Positions 1-8,527 of a DNA stretch of 64,000 nucleotides are shown one piece after another (within the stretch, counting starts at the first letter, position 1; each line of letters starts with the position of its first letter). Source of the stretch: AWTP1-18 sp036504515 (lineage in GTDB: Bacteria; Pseudomonadota; Gammaproteobacteria; Burkholderiales; Rhodocyclaceae); assembly GCA_036504515.1 (NCBI GenBank), contig DASXVA010000001.1, positions 496,001 to 560,000 on the forward strand, in the 5' to 3' direction. The notes under the pieces were generated by a model that ran no database searches, had not been told where the DNA came from, and was given only the letters and a program-made list of their open reading frames with translations. A program made the position numbers and the translations under genes.

Positions 1-1308
1 GGCCAGCGCCGCATGAGTGCCAATCCGGTGGCCAACGGTGGCCTGTTACGCCATCCCCTGGAAATACCGAACTGGAAAAGCTACGCCCTGGCCCTGCCCA
101 AACCCGGCCAACAACGGGCGGAAAACACCCGCCCCCTGGGCCGTTTGCTGCGGGACGTAATGGCGGCGAACAGCCACAACTTCCGCGTCTTCGGGCCCGA
201 CGAAACCGCCTCCAACAAACTCGATGCCCTGTTCGAAGTGACCAGCAAAACCTGGCTGGCCGACCGCCTGCCTAGGGACGATGACGGCGGCTTCCTCGGC
301 GCCGATGGCCGGGTCATGGAAATGCTGTCGGAGCACACCCTGGAGGGCTGGCTGGAAGGCTATCTGCTCAGCGGTCGTCACGGCTTCTTCGCCACCTACG
401 AAGCCTTCGCCCACGTCATCGACTCCATGTTCAACCAGTTCGCCAAGTGGCTGGACATCAGCCGCAAAGTATCCTGGCGGGCGCCGGTGTCCAGCCTCAA
501 CCTGCTGCTCAGTTCCACCGTCTGGCGCCAGGACCACAACGGCTTCAGCCACCAGGACCCGGGCTTCCTCGACGTGGTGACCAACAAGAGCCCTGCCGTC
601 ACCCGTATCTACCTGCCGCCGGATGCCAATTGCCTGCTGGCCGTGGCGCACCATTGCCTGCAAAGCACCGATACGGTGAACGTAATCGTGGCCGACAAGC
701 AAAGCCACCTGCAGTATCTGGATACCGACACGGCCCAGGCCCATGTCGCTGCCGGCATCGGCCCCTGGCCCTGGGCAGGGCGCAATAGCGGCAGCCCGGA
801 TATCGTGCTGGCCAGCTGCGGCGATGTACCCACCCTGGAAGCCCTGGCAGCGGCCGACATTCTGCTGGCCGCCTTGCCCGAGCTGAAGCTGCGCTTCGTC
901 AATGTGGTGGACCTGTTCAAGCTGGCTCCCGCCGAAGAACATCCCCACGGCCTCAGCCACGAGGCTTTCGACACCATCTTCACTGCTGACAAACCCGTGG
1001 TGTTCAACTTCCACGGCTACCCCTGGCTGATCCACAAGCTCACCTACCGCCGTCACCGGCAGGAGCGCATTCATGTGCGGGGTTACAAGGAGCAGGGCAA
1101 CATCAACACGCCCTTGGAATTGGCCATGCAGAACCAGATTGACCGCTTCAATCTGGTGATTGACTGCCTGGATCGATTGCCCGAATCCGCCCCCAGCCAA
1201 AAGCTAAGACAACAGATGAAACAAGCCTTGGAGGAACACCGTCGCCACGCCCATGCCCACGGCGTGGACCCGGACAGCATCAATCAGTGGCAGTGGTCTC
1301 GAAGCTGA
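1..1308 (+). CDS. xfp: Xylulose-5-phosphate/fructose-6-phosphate phosphoketolase, C-terminal part
   Basis: Phosphoketolase is a thiamine-diphosphate enzyme. It splits xylulose 5-phosphate (or fructose 6-phosphate) with phosphate into acetyl phosphate and an aldose phosphate. The reading frame is open from base 1 (GQRRMSANPVANGG...), so the gene runs off the left edge and the ATG at 13 is internal. About 435 of the usual ~790-800 residues are present. Recognisable family blocks are ANGGLLRHPLEIPNW near the start, the segment WRQDHNGFSHQDPGFLDVV, and the C-terminal FNFHGYPWLIHKLTYRR and RGYKEQGNINTPLELAMQN blocks. The family call is firm. The start and the thiamine-binding half lie outside the window. 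Confidence 0.93.
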   Translation, partial: GQRRMSANPVANGGLLRHPLEIPNWKSYALALPKPGQQRAENTRPLGRLLRDVMAANSHNFRVFGPDETASNKLDALFEVTSKTWLADRLPRDDDGGFLGADGRVMEMLSEHTLEGWLEGYLLSGRHGFFATYEAFAHVIDSMFNQFAKWLDISRKVSWRAPVSSLNLLLSSTVWRQDHNGFSHQDPGFLDVVTNKSPAVTRIYLPPDANCLLAVAHHCLQSTDTVNVIVADKQSHLQYLDTDTAQAHVAAGIGPWPWAGRNSGSPDIVLASCGDVPTLEALAAADILLAALPELKLRFVNVVDLFKLAPAEEHPHGLSHEAFDTIFTADKPVVFNFHGYPWLIHKLTYRRHRQERIHVRGYKEQGNINTPLELAMQNQIDRFNLVIDCLDRLPESAPSQKLRQQMKQALEEHRRHAHAHGVDPDSINQWQWSRS

Positions 1309-1423
1309 GCAGCTGACACACCGCTGCTGGTTTGGAAAGGCCAGGGAGGTAATGGGCTGCCCGGAAAATAAACAAGGGCAAGCATCATTTCAGCGCTATC
1401 GGCGCTATTGGCAGAATAGCCGA

Positions 1424-2773
1424 TCAGACAGCCACCACCCTGTTTTTGCCGAGTCGCTTGGCTTCGTAAAGGGCAGTGTCGGCTCGCTCTATCGCTGAAA
1501 TCAGGGAGTCTTTTTCCAGATCAACCGCCGTCACGCCGGCACTGAAAGTGATCAGCAAACGATCATTGCCGTGCATGAAGAAATGCTTCGTCAGTTCCCT
1601 TTGCAGGCGCTGCATCACGGCCTCGGCGCCCTTGATTCCGGTGTCGGGCAAAAGGATGACAAATTCCTCTCCACCATAACGGGCCATGGTGTCGGTGCCG
1701 TGCAAGGCAGTGCGAATTACCGCGGTCAGATGCACCAAAGCTTCGTCACCCACGGTATGGCCAAGCTGGTCGTTGAGCAGCTTGAAATTGTCCACATCAA
1801 GGATGCCGATACTAAGAGAGGCGCCATCGGTTTTGGCCCGGTCGATTTCTCGCCGCCAGATTTCATCCAACCCCGAACGATTGAGGGCGCCGGTCAAACT
1901 GTCACGCCGCACTTTCTCGGAGGTTTCAGCAAGGTTCTTGCGCAAATCGGCAATCTGCTGCTCGGCTTGCAGCAAACGGGTATGGGACGATGCCATGGAA
2001 TCATGGGACTGCCGGACAGATTGGCCCATGTCCTGCACAAAGACATCCAGCTCCTGAACGACACTCTTGATGGACGCAAGATCGTCGGCTGCCTGGATAT
2101 GTTCACCGAGTTCCGTAATTTTGAGTTCGTAGCCGGAGGTGTCAGCCACCAGGGATGCCGCTTGGCGAATCAGTTCCGCCATGACGAATTTCAGCACCTG
2201 GCGCGACTCCGTCATGGAAGCTTGCAATTTCCGTTGCCGGTCCAGGGCAGTACCCAGCACATGCTTGGCTTTGACCAGGCTGCCGGAGGAAACCTGCCCG
2301 GCGAGAAGTTCTTCAAGGGATTCGAACTGGTTGCGCAACCAGTGATCCTCTTCGGCGTGGCTGCCCAGATTGGCCAGGGCAAGCTGGGCAATGCCAATCA
2401 GCTCCACATGCAAACTCGAGCCGGTGGCCAGGTCGCGCTTCATTCTGATGCCGAGGACGTTACCGACTTCGCGGACCCGTTTCAGGTCATCTTCGGTGGT
2501 GGAGGAAAACACCAGCTGGCTGAAATCCCGGGCAATCTTGGCCGTCTCCTGATCCACCACGGGACCCGACTCCTGCCAACCCACCACCAGTTCTGCCAGG
2601 GCTTCCTCCAGCAACTTGGTGTAATGGCAGTAGGAGGCCCAGGCCTCATGGCTGCCTTCAAGCTTGCGATAAGTTGAGCAATAGTTCACCGGCGAAGGCA
2701 TCAGCCGTTCCCGGGCCAGGCGGGTCAGGGTCTGCTTGGCAAGATCGCTGGGGGTATCTTTGGGCGTATCCAT
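1424..2773 (-). CDS. GGDEF-domain protein (probable diguanylate cyclase)
   Basis: 449 residues. Residues 1-280 are mostly helical, with no membrane segment or named sensor domain that I recognise, and include a long coiled-coil-like stretch just before the catalytic domain. The C-terminal GGDEF domain starts at about residue 285 (DSLTGALNRSGLDEI). It carries the active-site signature GGEEF at 367-371, a form compatible with cyclic di-GMP synthesis. The position of the usual inhibitory RxxD site reads HGTD, so product inhibition through that site is probably lost. It is a cytosolic signalling protein; PilZ and HD-GYP genes nearby could respond to or degrade the same messenger. The start at 2773 gives the full domain layout. 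Confidence 0.9.
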   Translation of the reverse strand: MDTPKDTPSDLAKQTLTRLARERLMPSPVNYCSTYRKLEGSHEAWASYCHYTKLLEEALAELVVGWQESGPVVDQETAKIARDFSQLVFSSTTEDDLKRVREVGNVLGIRMKRDLATGSSLHVELIGIAQLALANLGSHAEEDHWLRNQFESLEELLAGQVSSGSLVKAKHVLGTALDRQRKLQASMTESRQVLKFVMAELIRQAASLVADTSGYELKITELGEHIQAADDLASIKSVVQELDVFVQDMGQSVRQSHDSMASSHTRLLQAEQQIADLRKNLAETSEKVRRDSLTGALNRSGLDEIWRREIDRAKTDGASLSIGILDVDNFKLLNDQLGHTVGDEALVHLTAVIRTALHGTDTMARYGGEEFVILLPDTGIKGAEAVMQRLQRELTKHFFMHGNDRLLITFSAGVTAVDLEKDSLISAIERADTALYEAKRLGKNRVVAV

Positions 2774-2958
2774 ATATATTCGGTTTCAACTATTGCGCAG
2801 TATCACTGCCCTGTGCCATATAAGTCAATCAGCAGGATTACCGGCATTCTGGGGCCATTACGGCAGATTCTCTAGGACCGAAGACAAAAGCTTTCGGTAG
2901 CATGACCACAATCAAGCGTCCGGACATCTCATGACGCGACGTTTTCGGAGGAATCATC

Positions 2959-3633
2959 ATGGCACTGATCGAATTCAATCGTCCCGATGGCACACCCTGT
3001 CGCGGCTATCTGGCGGAAGCCGGCAAGGGCAAACCCGGCATCGTGGTTATCCAGGAATGGTGGGGACTGAATACCCAGATTTGTGGCATTGCCGACCGTT
3101 TTGCAGCTGCCGGTTTCAACGCTTTGGCCCCAGACCTTTACCAGGGCCGCATTGCCCAGGATGCGGATGAAGCCAGCCACATGATGGATGGCCTCGATTT
3201 CTCCGGCGCCACCAAGCAAGACATTTACGGCGCTGTTCAACACCTGCAAACCATCAGCGGAAAAATCGGCGTCATGGGCTTCTGCATGGGCGGTGCCCTG
3301 ACCGTCGGCGCAGCGGTCCATCTACCGGCGCTCCTGCCTGTTCTGGCTGCCGGGGTCTGCTTCTACGGCCTTCCGCCCAAAGCCTTTGCCGATCCGGCCG
3401 CCATCCGCATTCCTTTGCAGGGCCATTTCGCCAGCCGTGACGACTGGATCACCCCGGCCCTGGTGGATGATCTGGAAAGCACCATGACCGCTGCCGGCAA
3501 TCCCCCGCAGATTTTCCGCTACGAAGCCGACCACGCTTTTTTCAATCAGCTACGGCCCGAGGTCTACGATGCTGCGGCCTCAGCCCTGGCCTGGGAGCGT
3601 ACGCTCGCCTTCCTGCACAAACATCTGGCATGA
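2959..3633 (+). CDS. Dienelactone hydrolase family protein
   Basis: An alpha/beta hydrolase of 224 residues, the usual length for carboxymethylenebutenolidase-like proteins. The nucleophile elbow is GFCMGG (Cys in place of Ser, typical of this family). The Asp lies in SRDDWITP and the His in EADHAFFN, completing a Cys-Asp-His triad. The EWWGLN motif near residue 35 is also characteristic. There is no signal peptide, so it is cytosolic. A strong ribosome site GGAGGA at 2947-2952 fixes the ATG at 2959. The stop overlaps the next start (ATGA), so the two genes are probably co-translated. The natural substrate cannot be read from the sequence; true dienelactone breakdown is only one possibility. 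Confidence 0.88.
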   Translation: MALIEFNRPDGTPCRGYLAEAGKGKPGIVVIQEWWGLNTQICGIADRFAAAGFNALAPDLYQGRIAQDADEASHMMDGLDFSGATKQDIYGAVQHLQTISGKIGVMGFCMGGALTVGAAVHLPALLPVLAAGVCFYGLPPKAFADPAAIRIPLQGHFASRDDWITPALVDDLESTMTAAGNPPQIFRYEADHAFFNQLRPEVYDAAASALAWERTLAFLHKHLA

Positions 3634-3989
3634 AGAAAACCCGCTATGGGGATGTCCTGCCCTACACCACCAAGGACGGCTCGGAAATCCGGGAACTGCT
3701 GCACCCGAACCTGCATGGCAATCGCAACCAAAGCCTGGCCGAAGCCACCGTGCCCCCCGGTTGCAAAACCCTGCTGCACCGACACTCACGAACAGAAGAG
3801 CTTTATCACATCACCGCCGGACAAGGTTTGATGACCCTGGGTGAGGAAAGCTTTCCCGTTGAAGCAGGCGATACGGTGCAGATTCCGCCGGGAACCGTGC
3901 ACTGCATTGAAACTCTGGGTAAGGAAGCCCTCAAACTACTTTGCTGTTGCAGCCCGGCCTATTCCCACGAAGACACCGAGGTGCTGTGA
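3630..3989 (+). CDS. Cupin-domain protein
   Basis: A 119-residue single-domain cupin. The first metal-binding motif is HRHSRTEELYHITAGQG (H-x-H, then E) at about residues 51-67. The second is in PPGTVHCIETLG, with its His at about 92. Such small mannose-6-phosphate-isomerase-like cupins bind a divalent metal but have varied functions, and none can be assigned here. The start overlaps the stop of the dienelactone hydrolase by four bases, which implies a shared transcript and coupled translation and hints at a joint role in processing a small organic molecule. Two adjacent cysteines (LLCCCS) near the C-terminus are an oddity that may be structural. Confidence 0.85.
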   Translation: MKKTRYGDVLPYTTKDGSEIRELLHPNLHGNRNQSLAEATVPPGCKTLLHRHSRTEELYHITAGQGLMTLGEESFPVEAGDTVQIPPGTVHCIETLGKEALKLLCCCSPAYSHEDTEVL

Positions 3990-4073
3990 CTTATCCGTGC
4001 CTTTGCCGCCATGAAGAGTTGATCCAAATCAGAGGCATGTGGGAATTACCTCGGCAAAAGCCAACGGTCAGTA

Positions 4074-4535
4074 ATGCTGCCCTTACAATCCGCGCCGCAT
4101 TCTCCAACGCTCAAGCCGCCGCCAGGGCACCAAGAAGAAGCCCCGAGGTATCTCTTGAAACAACTTCGCCAAGCCCAACGATTTCCCTTTCACTGGGCCG
4201 TCGCCATCGTTTTCGATAGCAAGGAAGGTAAGCGTACTTTCCACGGCACCACGCATGACGTTTCTACTCAGGGTTGCGCCATCCTGACGGAGCACAACGT
4301 CTTTTCCGAGTACCCGATATCTATTTTGCTGGCGCTACCGGCGGCCAATCCTGCCGGTCAAAAGCGCGTGGTACAAGCCAAGGGCCGCATGATCTATACC
4401 GTGCACTCTTCAGGCCACCGGAAATTCCGCTCTGGTATCCAGTTCATAGAATTCGCCGGCAACAGCAAACAGTTGCTGCAAAGTGCCCTGGATGAACGCA
4501 TGAATTCTGTGGCCATTTCAGATCAGGCAAGCTGA
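4074..4535 (+). CDS. PilZ-like domain protein
   Basis: 153 residues. The first ~30 are low-complexity and proline-rich, then a beta-barrel-like PilZ domain follows: QRFPFHWAVAIVF, then HDVSTQGCAILTE matching the (D/N)xSxxG motif, and a conserved late strand RSGIQFIEF. Classical PilZ proteins bind c-di-GMP through an RxxxR motif before the barrel. Here the equivalent stretch is RQAQRF, with a shifted spacing, so c-di-GMP binding is plausible but not assured. The ATG at 4074 is used; a TTG at 4155 with GAGG upstream would remove the disordered N-terminus and is a reasonable alternative. Cytosolic. It could be an effector for the nearby GGDEF and HD-GYP proteins. Confidence 0.72.
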   Translation: MLPLQSAPHSPTLKPPPGHQEEAPRYLLKQLRQAQRFPFHWAVAIVFDSKEGKRTFHGTTHDVSTQGCAILTEHNVFSEYPISILLALPAANPAGQKRVVQAKGRMIYTVHSSGHRKFRSGIQFIEFAGNSKQLLQSALDERMNSVAISDQAS

Positions 4536-4556
4536 CTGATCCCCAGGCAATCCGTC

Positions 4557-5627
4557 TTAACCGACGCGCAGGCGAACCTCCGCCGTCATCGCGGTCAAGC
4601 GCCCAATAACTGCGGCCTGATCGCAACCCTGGCTACGGAACAGGGTTAACACCTCTTCCGCAACCTCTGGCGCACAAGCGACCAACAACCCACCGGAAGT
4701 CTGGGGATCGGTCACCAGCTTCTGTTGCCATTCAGCCATACCTTCTGCCAGTTGTACTTCACTCCCGTAGCTGGCCCAGTTTCGGGTGGAGGCACCGGTA
4801 GCAATTCCATTTTTTACGTGCTGCACCGCTTCGGCAACCAGGGGCAGGGCGGCAAAATCTACCTCTGCCGACAGTTTGGAACCGCGACAGATTTCCAGTA
4901 GATGGCCGGCCAGACCAAAACCGGTCACGTCGGTCACTGCGTGCACCTTTTCCATATTTGCCAAGGCAGCTCCAGGGCGGTTGAGCAGGGTGGTCCAGCG
5001 CAGCATCTCGGTATAACCCTCGGCCGAAAGCACGCCTTTCTTCAAGGCGGCGGAGAGGATACCAATCCCCAGGGGTTTGCCCAGAATCAGCACATCACCG
5101 GCCTGGGCCTTGTCGTTACGCTTGACCTTGTCCGGATGCACTACGCCTATGCCCACCAAGCCGTAGATGGGTTCCAGCACATCAATGGAATGACCGCCGG
5201 CAATGGGAATACCCGCATCGCGACAGATACTGGCACCGCCCTCAAGGATGCGGCCAATCACTTCCACCGGCAGCTTGTCCAGGGGCATACCCACCAGAGC
5301 CAGAGCAAAAAGCGGGGTTCCTCCCATGGCGTACACATCGGACAGGGCATTGGTCGCAGCGATCCGGCCGAAGTCGTAGGGATCATCCACGATGGGGGTG
5401 AAGAAGTCCGTGGTGGCAACAATGGCCTGACTATCGTTGAGACGGTACACCGCCGCATCGTCGGAAGACTCGATGCCGACCAAGAGATCCTTGGGCAAAA
5501 AACCTGCGGGGGTATTGGCGAGAATCTTTTCCAGCACACCGGGAGCGATCTTGCAGCCGCAACCACCACCATGGGAAAACTGGGTCAGCTTGATCGGCTC
5601 CAGTGAAGATTTATTGTCTGTACTCAT
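4557..5627 (-). CDS. selD: Selenide, water dikinase
   Basis: SelD makes selenophosphate from selenide and ATP, the selenium donor for 2-selenouridine in tRNA and for selenocysteine. The protein has 356 residues starting at MSTDNKSS (ATG at 5627); the frame stays open upstream but the family begins here. The active-site block is HGGGCGCK, with catalytic Cys23 encoded as TGC rather than UGA, and Lys26. Later blocks include ATTDFFTPIVDDPYDFGRIAA and the C-terminal DPQTSGGLL motif. It is divergent from selU with an 82-base gap that must hold both promoters. No selA/selB or Sec tRNA is visible, so the only selenium use supported locally is tRNA selenation. Confidence 0.97.
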   Translation of the reverse strand: MSTDNKSSLEPIKLTQFSHGGGCGCKIAPGVLEKILANTPAGFLPKDLLVGIESSDDAAVYRLNDSQAIVATTDFFTPIVDDPYDFGRIAATNALSDVYAMGGTPLFALALVGMPLDKLPVEVIGRILEGGASICRDAGIPIAGGHSIDVLEPIYGLVGIGVVHPDKVKRNDKAQAGDVLILGKPLGIGILSAALKKGVLSAEGYTEMLRWTTLLNRPGAALANMEKVHAVTDVTGFGLAGHLLEICRGSKLSAEVDFAALPLVAEAVQHVKNGIATGASTRNWASYGSEVQLAEGMAEWQQKLVTDPQTSGGLLVACAPEVAEEVLTLFRSQGCDQAAVIGRLTAMTAEVRLRVG

Positions 5628-5709
5628 GGATTTATCCTGTGTTGCGGCTTTGGCCGGGAAGAGGGTGGACTTACAATACCGCCCCTGTTCCACCTTATCC
5701 ATCTCTGCC

Positions 5710-6768
5710 ATGAAAATCGGGGTCGCTACCGTAGCACAGCTCACTGACTTCGATCAGATCATCGACGTACGCACCCCCGCCGAGTTTGCCGAAGACCACG
5801 TGCCCGGCGCCATCAACTGCCCGGTACTGGATGACAACCAGCGCATTGAAGTGGGCACCCTCTACAAGCAGGTGTCGCCCTTTGCCGCCCGCCGCGTTGG
5901 TGCTGCCTATGCCGCCGAGGCCATCGGTCGCCACATCCGCGAACGCTTTCTCGACAAGCCCAAGCACTGGCGACCACTGATCATGTGCTGGCGCGGCGGC
6001 CAGCGGTCCGGCTCCATGGTGACCGTCCTGCGCGCTGTGGGTTGGGACGCCTGCCAGTTGGAAGGTGGCTACAAAGCCTTTCGCGCCAAGGTGATGACGG
6101 AGCTGACGGAGTTGCCGCAACGGTTCCAGTGGCGCGTCATTACCGGTCCCACCGGCAGTGCCAAGACCCACATACTGCAAGCCTTGGTACGCCAAGGCGC
6201 CCAGGCGCTGGATCTGGAAACCCTGGCTTGCCACAAGGGCTCGGTACTCGGTGCAGACCCCATCGAAGCACAGCCGGGCCAGAAGAAATTCGAGACCCAA
6301 CTCTGGCTTGCCTTGCAGGGCTTCAAGGCAGAACAGCCGGTCTGGGTAGAAGCTGAATCCCGCAAGATCGGCCGGGTTCATATCCCCGACCAGTTGATCG
6401 CCGCCATCCGCTGCGCAGAGGTGTTTGCCGTCACTGCCCCCCTGGAAGCTAGGGTTCGCTTTCTGATGAGCGAATACGGCCACTTCCTGGCCGAGCCAGA
6501 AAAGTTAAAGGAATGCCTCAATGCCCTGCGTGCCCTGCGCGGCAATGAAACCATCAAGCGCTGGCAAAACTGGATAGACCAGGGACTTTTCCCCGAGCTG
6601 GTCGCAGCCCTGTTGAACGAACATTACGATCCGGCTTACCACTCTTCCCAGTCGCGCAATTTCACGCAATTGGACGAGGGCCATATCCTCAAAGCGGACA
6701 CCCTCGACCCTCCGGCTATTTCTGCCCTGGCTCAACAAGCCGTTTCCCGGACAGTGCCCGGATCGTAA
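5710..6768 (+). CDS. selU: tRNA 2-selenouridine synthase
   Basis: SelU (also called MnmH or YbbB) converts 2-thiouridine at the wobble position of certain tRNAs to 2-selenouridine via a geranylated intermediate, using selenophosphate. The 352-residue protein begins MKIGVATVAQL; upstream in-frame sequence is antisense to selD and is excluded. An N-terminal rhodanese domain carries the catalytic Cys93 in MCWRGGQRS. A P-loop domain follows with GPTGSAKT at 146-153. It stands divergent from selD, its substrate supplier, and is followed in the same direction by an ABC transporter of the selenate/phosphonate type. Confidence 0.96.
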   Translation: MKIGVATVAQLTDFDQIIDVRTPAEFAEDHVPGAINCPVLDDNQRIEVGTLYKQVSPFAARRVGAAYAAEAIGRHIRERFLDKPKHWRPLIMCWRGGQRSGSMVTVLRAVGWDACQLEGGYKAFRAKVMTELTELPQRFQWRVITGPTGSAKTHILQALVRQGAQALDLETLACHKGSVLGADPIEAQPGQKKFETQLWLALQGFKAEQPVWVEAESRKIGRVHIPDQLIAAIRCAEVFAVTAPLEARVRFLMSEYGHFLAEPEKLKECLNALRALRGNETIKRWQNWIDQGLFPELVAALLNEHYDPAYHSSQSRNFTQLDEGHILKADTLDPPAISALAQQAVSRTVPGS

Positions 6769-6833
6769 CGGTAGAATCCCGATCCGGCGGTCTGTGCACT
6801 GCCATCAGCTTGTACCCCTTGCAGTTCCATTAA

Positions 6834-6858
6834 GCCCCCGCGACACCCGCACGGGGGC
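6834..6858 (+). terminator. Hairpin between selU and the ABC transporter
   Basis: GCCCCCG (6834-6840) pairs with CGGGGGC (6852-6858) around an 11-base loop, and is followed by the T-rich stretch TTATTT. This looks like a Rho-independent terminator or attenuator for selU. The T-tract is imperfect, so partial read-through into the transporter genes is possible. Confidence 0.55.
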
Positions 6859-6880
6859 GGCTTATTTATCGGGAGTCGTC

Positions 6881-7744
6881 ATGTTCGCTACCTTCTCGCG
6901 CCGTCTGGCGTTGGCAGGGCTTTTTGCCTTGTCCTGTTTCAGCATCAACGTTCAAGCAGAAGACGTGCTCCGCGTCTCCGCCATTCCCGACGAAGCCCCC
7001 ACCGAACTGCAACGCAAGTTCGCCCCCCTCGGCAAATACCTGGAAAAAAAGCTGGGCATCCCGGTGAAGTTCGTACCCGTTTCCGACTACGCAGCCGTGG
7101 TCGAATCCCTCGCCACCAAGAAGCTGGACCTGGCCTGGCTGGGTGGTTTCACTTTTGTTCAAGCCAAGATCCGCGCCAATGGCAATGTGATTCCTCTGGT
7201 ACAGCGGGAAGAGGACAGCAAGTTCACGTCACGCTTCATCACTGCTGATCCAGCCATCACATCCCTGGCCCAGCTCAAGGGCAAGACCTTCAGCTTCGGC
7301 GCCCCGTCTTCCACCTCCGGCCACCTGATGCCCCGCTATTTCCTGCAGAAGGAGGGTCTCAATCCTGAAAAGGATTTCAAGACCGTAGCTTTCTCCGGCG
7401 CCCATGACGCAACCGTCGCCTTCGTCGCTGCCGGCAAGGCCGATGCGGGTGTACTGAACGCCTCCGTCTGGGACAAGATGGTCGAACAGGGCAAGGTCGA
7501 CACCACCAAGGTTCGCGTCTTCGCCACCACGCCTCCCTACTTCGACTACAACTGGACCGTCCGCGGCGACCTGGACCCCACCCTGGTGAAAAAGCTCACC
7601 GCCGCTTTCCTCAAGCTGGACCCGAAGAACCCCGAGCATGCTGAAATTCTGCAACTGCAACGGGCCAGCAAGTTCATTGCGACCAAGAAGGAAAATTACG
7701 AAGGCATCGAGCACGCAGCCCATGCAGCGGGCTTGCTGAAATAA
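6881..7744 (+). CDS. PhnD-like periplasmic binding protein, putative selenate/selenium ABC transporter
   Basis: A 287-residue substrate-binding protein with a signal peptide (MFATFSRRLALAGLFALSCFSINVQA, cleavage after AQA-like VQA). The mature part begins EDVLRVSAIPDEAPTELQRKF and has the fold of phosphonate-type binding proteins (DLAWLGGFTFVQA; FGAPSSTSGHLMPRYF). ATG 6881 was chosen because it starts the signal peptide. A subfamily of PhnD-like proteins that co-occurs with selD and selU is annotated in databases as a putative selenate transporter component. The location directly after selU fits that family, but the ligand is inferred from context only. Phosphonate or another oxyanion remains possible. 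Confidence 0.85.
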   Translation: MFATFSRRLALAGLFALSCFSINVQAEDVLRVSAIPDEAPTELQRKFAPLGKYLEKKLGIPVKFVPVSDYAAVVESLATKKLDLAWLGGFTFVQAKIRANGNVIPLVQREEDSKFTSRFITADPAITSLAQLKGKTFSFGAPSSTSGHLMPRYFLQKEGLNPEKDFKTVAFSGAHDATVAFVAAGKADAGVLNASVWDKMVEQGKVDTTKVRVFATTPPYFDYNWTVRGDLDPTLVKKLTAAFLKLDPKNPEHAEILQLQRASKFIATKKENYEGIEHAAHAAGLLK

Positions 7745-7762
7745 GCCCTTCAAACCCGCTCC

Positions 7763-8527
7763 ATGAGTCGTTACGCTTTTTCCTTGAAGGCCGTGGGGCT
7801 CACCCACGGCAATGGTTCCATTGCGCTGGGCAGCATCAGCCTCAAGGCCGATCCGGGGGAACGCATTGCCCTGATCGGCCCCTCCGGTGCAGGCAAGACC
7901 ACCCTGTTACGCATCCTCGGGGCTGCGCTCAAACCCAGTTGCGGTGACTGTCTACTACTCGATCAGGACCCCTGGCAACAAACACCCCGAGGACTGCAGC
8001 GCTTGCGTCAACGCATCGGTACCGTACATCAAGCCGCCCCCATCCCCGGGCGGCAACGAGCCGTAACTGCCGTGCTGGCAGGCCGCCTAGGGCAATGGCC
8101 CCTGTGGAAGGGTTTGCTCTCCCTGCTCTACCCGATGGACATTAGCGGAGCCCGCACAGCCCTGGCTCGGCTCGACATTGCGGACAAACTTTTCAGCCGT
8201 TGTGACCGCCTTTCCGGCGGCCAATTGCAGCGAGTCGGCATTGCCCGGGTGCTCTACCAAAGTCCCGAACTGGTGCTGGCGGACGAACCCGTCTCCTCTC
8301 TCGACCCCACCCTGGCCCGACAAAGTTTGCAGGTGCTCTGCGCCGATGCCATGGCCCGCCACACCACCCTGGTGGCCAGTCTGCATGCGGTGGATCTGGC
8401 GCTGCAACACTTCCCCCGCATCATCGGTCTGAAGGACGGCGCCGTCCTCTTTGATCTACCCGCGAGCGAAGTGAGCGAAGACCTGCTGCACACCCTTTAC
8501 GGCAATGAGTCTTACCACGAGGCCTGA
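7763..8527 (+). CDS. PhnC-like ABC transporter ATP-binding protein
   Basis: A 254-residue ABC ATPase. Walker A is GPSGAGKTT, the signature motif is LSGGQLQRVGIARVL, Walker B with the catalytic Glu is LVLADEPVSSLDP, and the switch His is in ASLHAVDLAL. It belongs with phosphonate-type import ATPases. It sits 18 bases after the binding-protein gene, and its 3' end overlaps the permease gene by 23 bases, so the three form one operon. It would power uptake of the same ligand, proposed to be selenate or selenite from the neighbouring selD/selU genes. Confidence 0.9.
   Translation: MSRYAFSLKAVGLTHGNGSIALGSISLKADPGERIALIGPSGAGKTTLLRILGAALKPSCGDCLLLDQDPWQQTPRGLQRLRQRIGTVHQAAPIPGRQRAVTAVLAGRLGQWPLWKGLLSLLYPMDISGARTALARLDIADKLFSRCDRLSGGQLQRVGIARVLYQSPELVLADEPVSSLDPTLARQSLQVLCADAMARHTTLVASLHAVDLALQHFPRIIGLKDGAVLFDLPASEVSEDLLHTLYGNESYHEA

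Noticed and set aside
1571..2677. 368-codon plus-strand ORF opposite the GGDEF gene
   Set aside because: Antisense shadow of a gene with clear GGDEF motifs; the translation has no recognisable domain.
4557..5627. Selenocysteine-containing SelD
   Set aside because: The active-site codon is TGC (Cys), not TGA, and the frame is uninterrupted.
5437..5709. Longer N-terminus for selU starting at 5437
   Set aside because: The extra codons are antisense to selD, and known SelU proteins begin at the position of ATG 5710.
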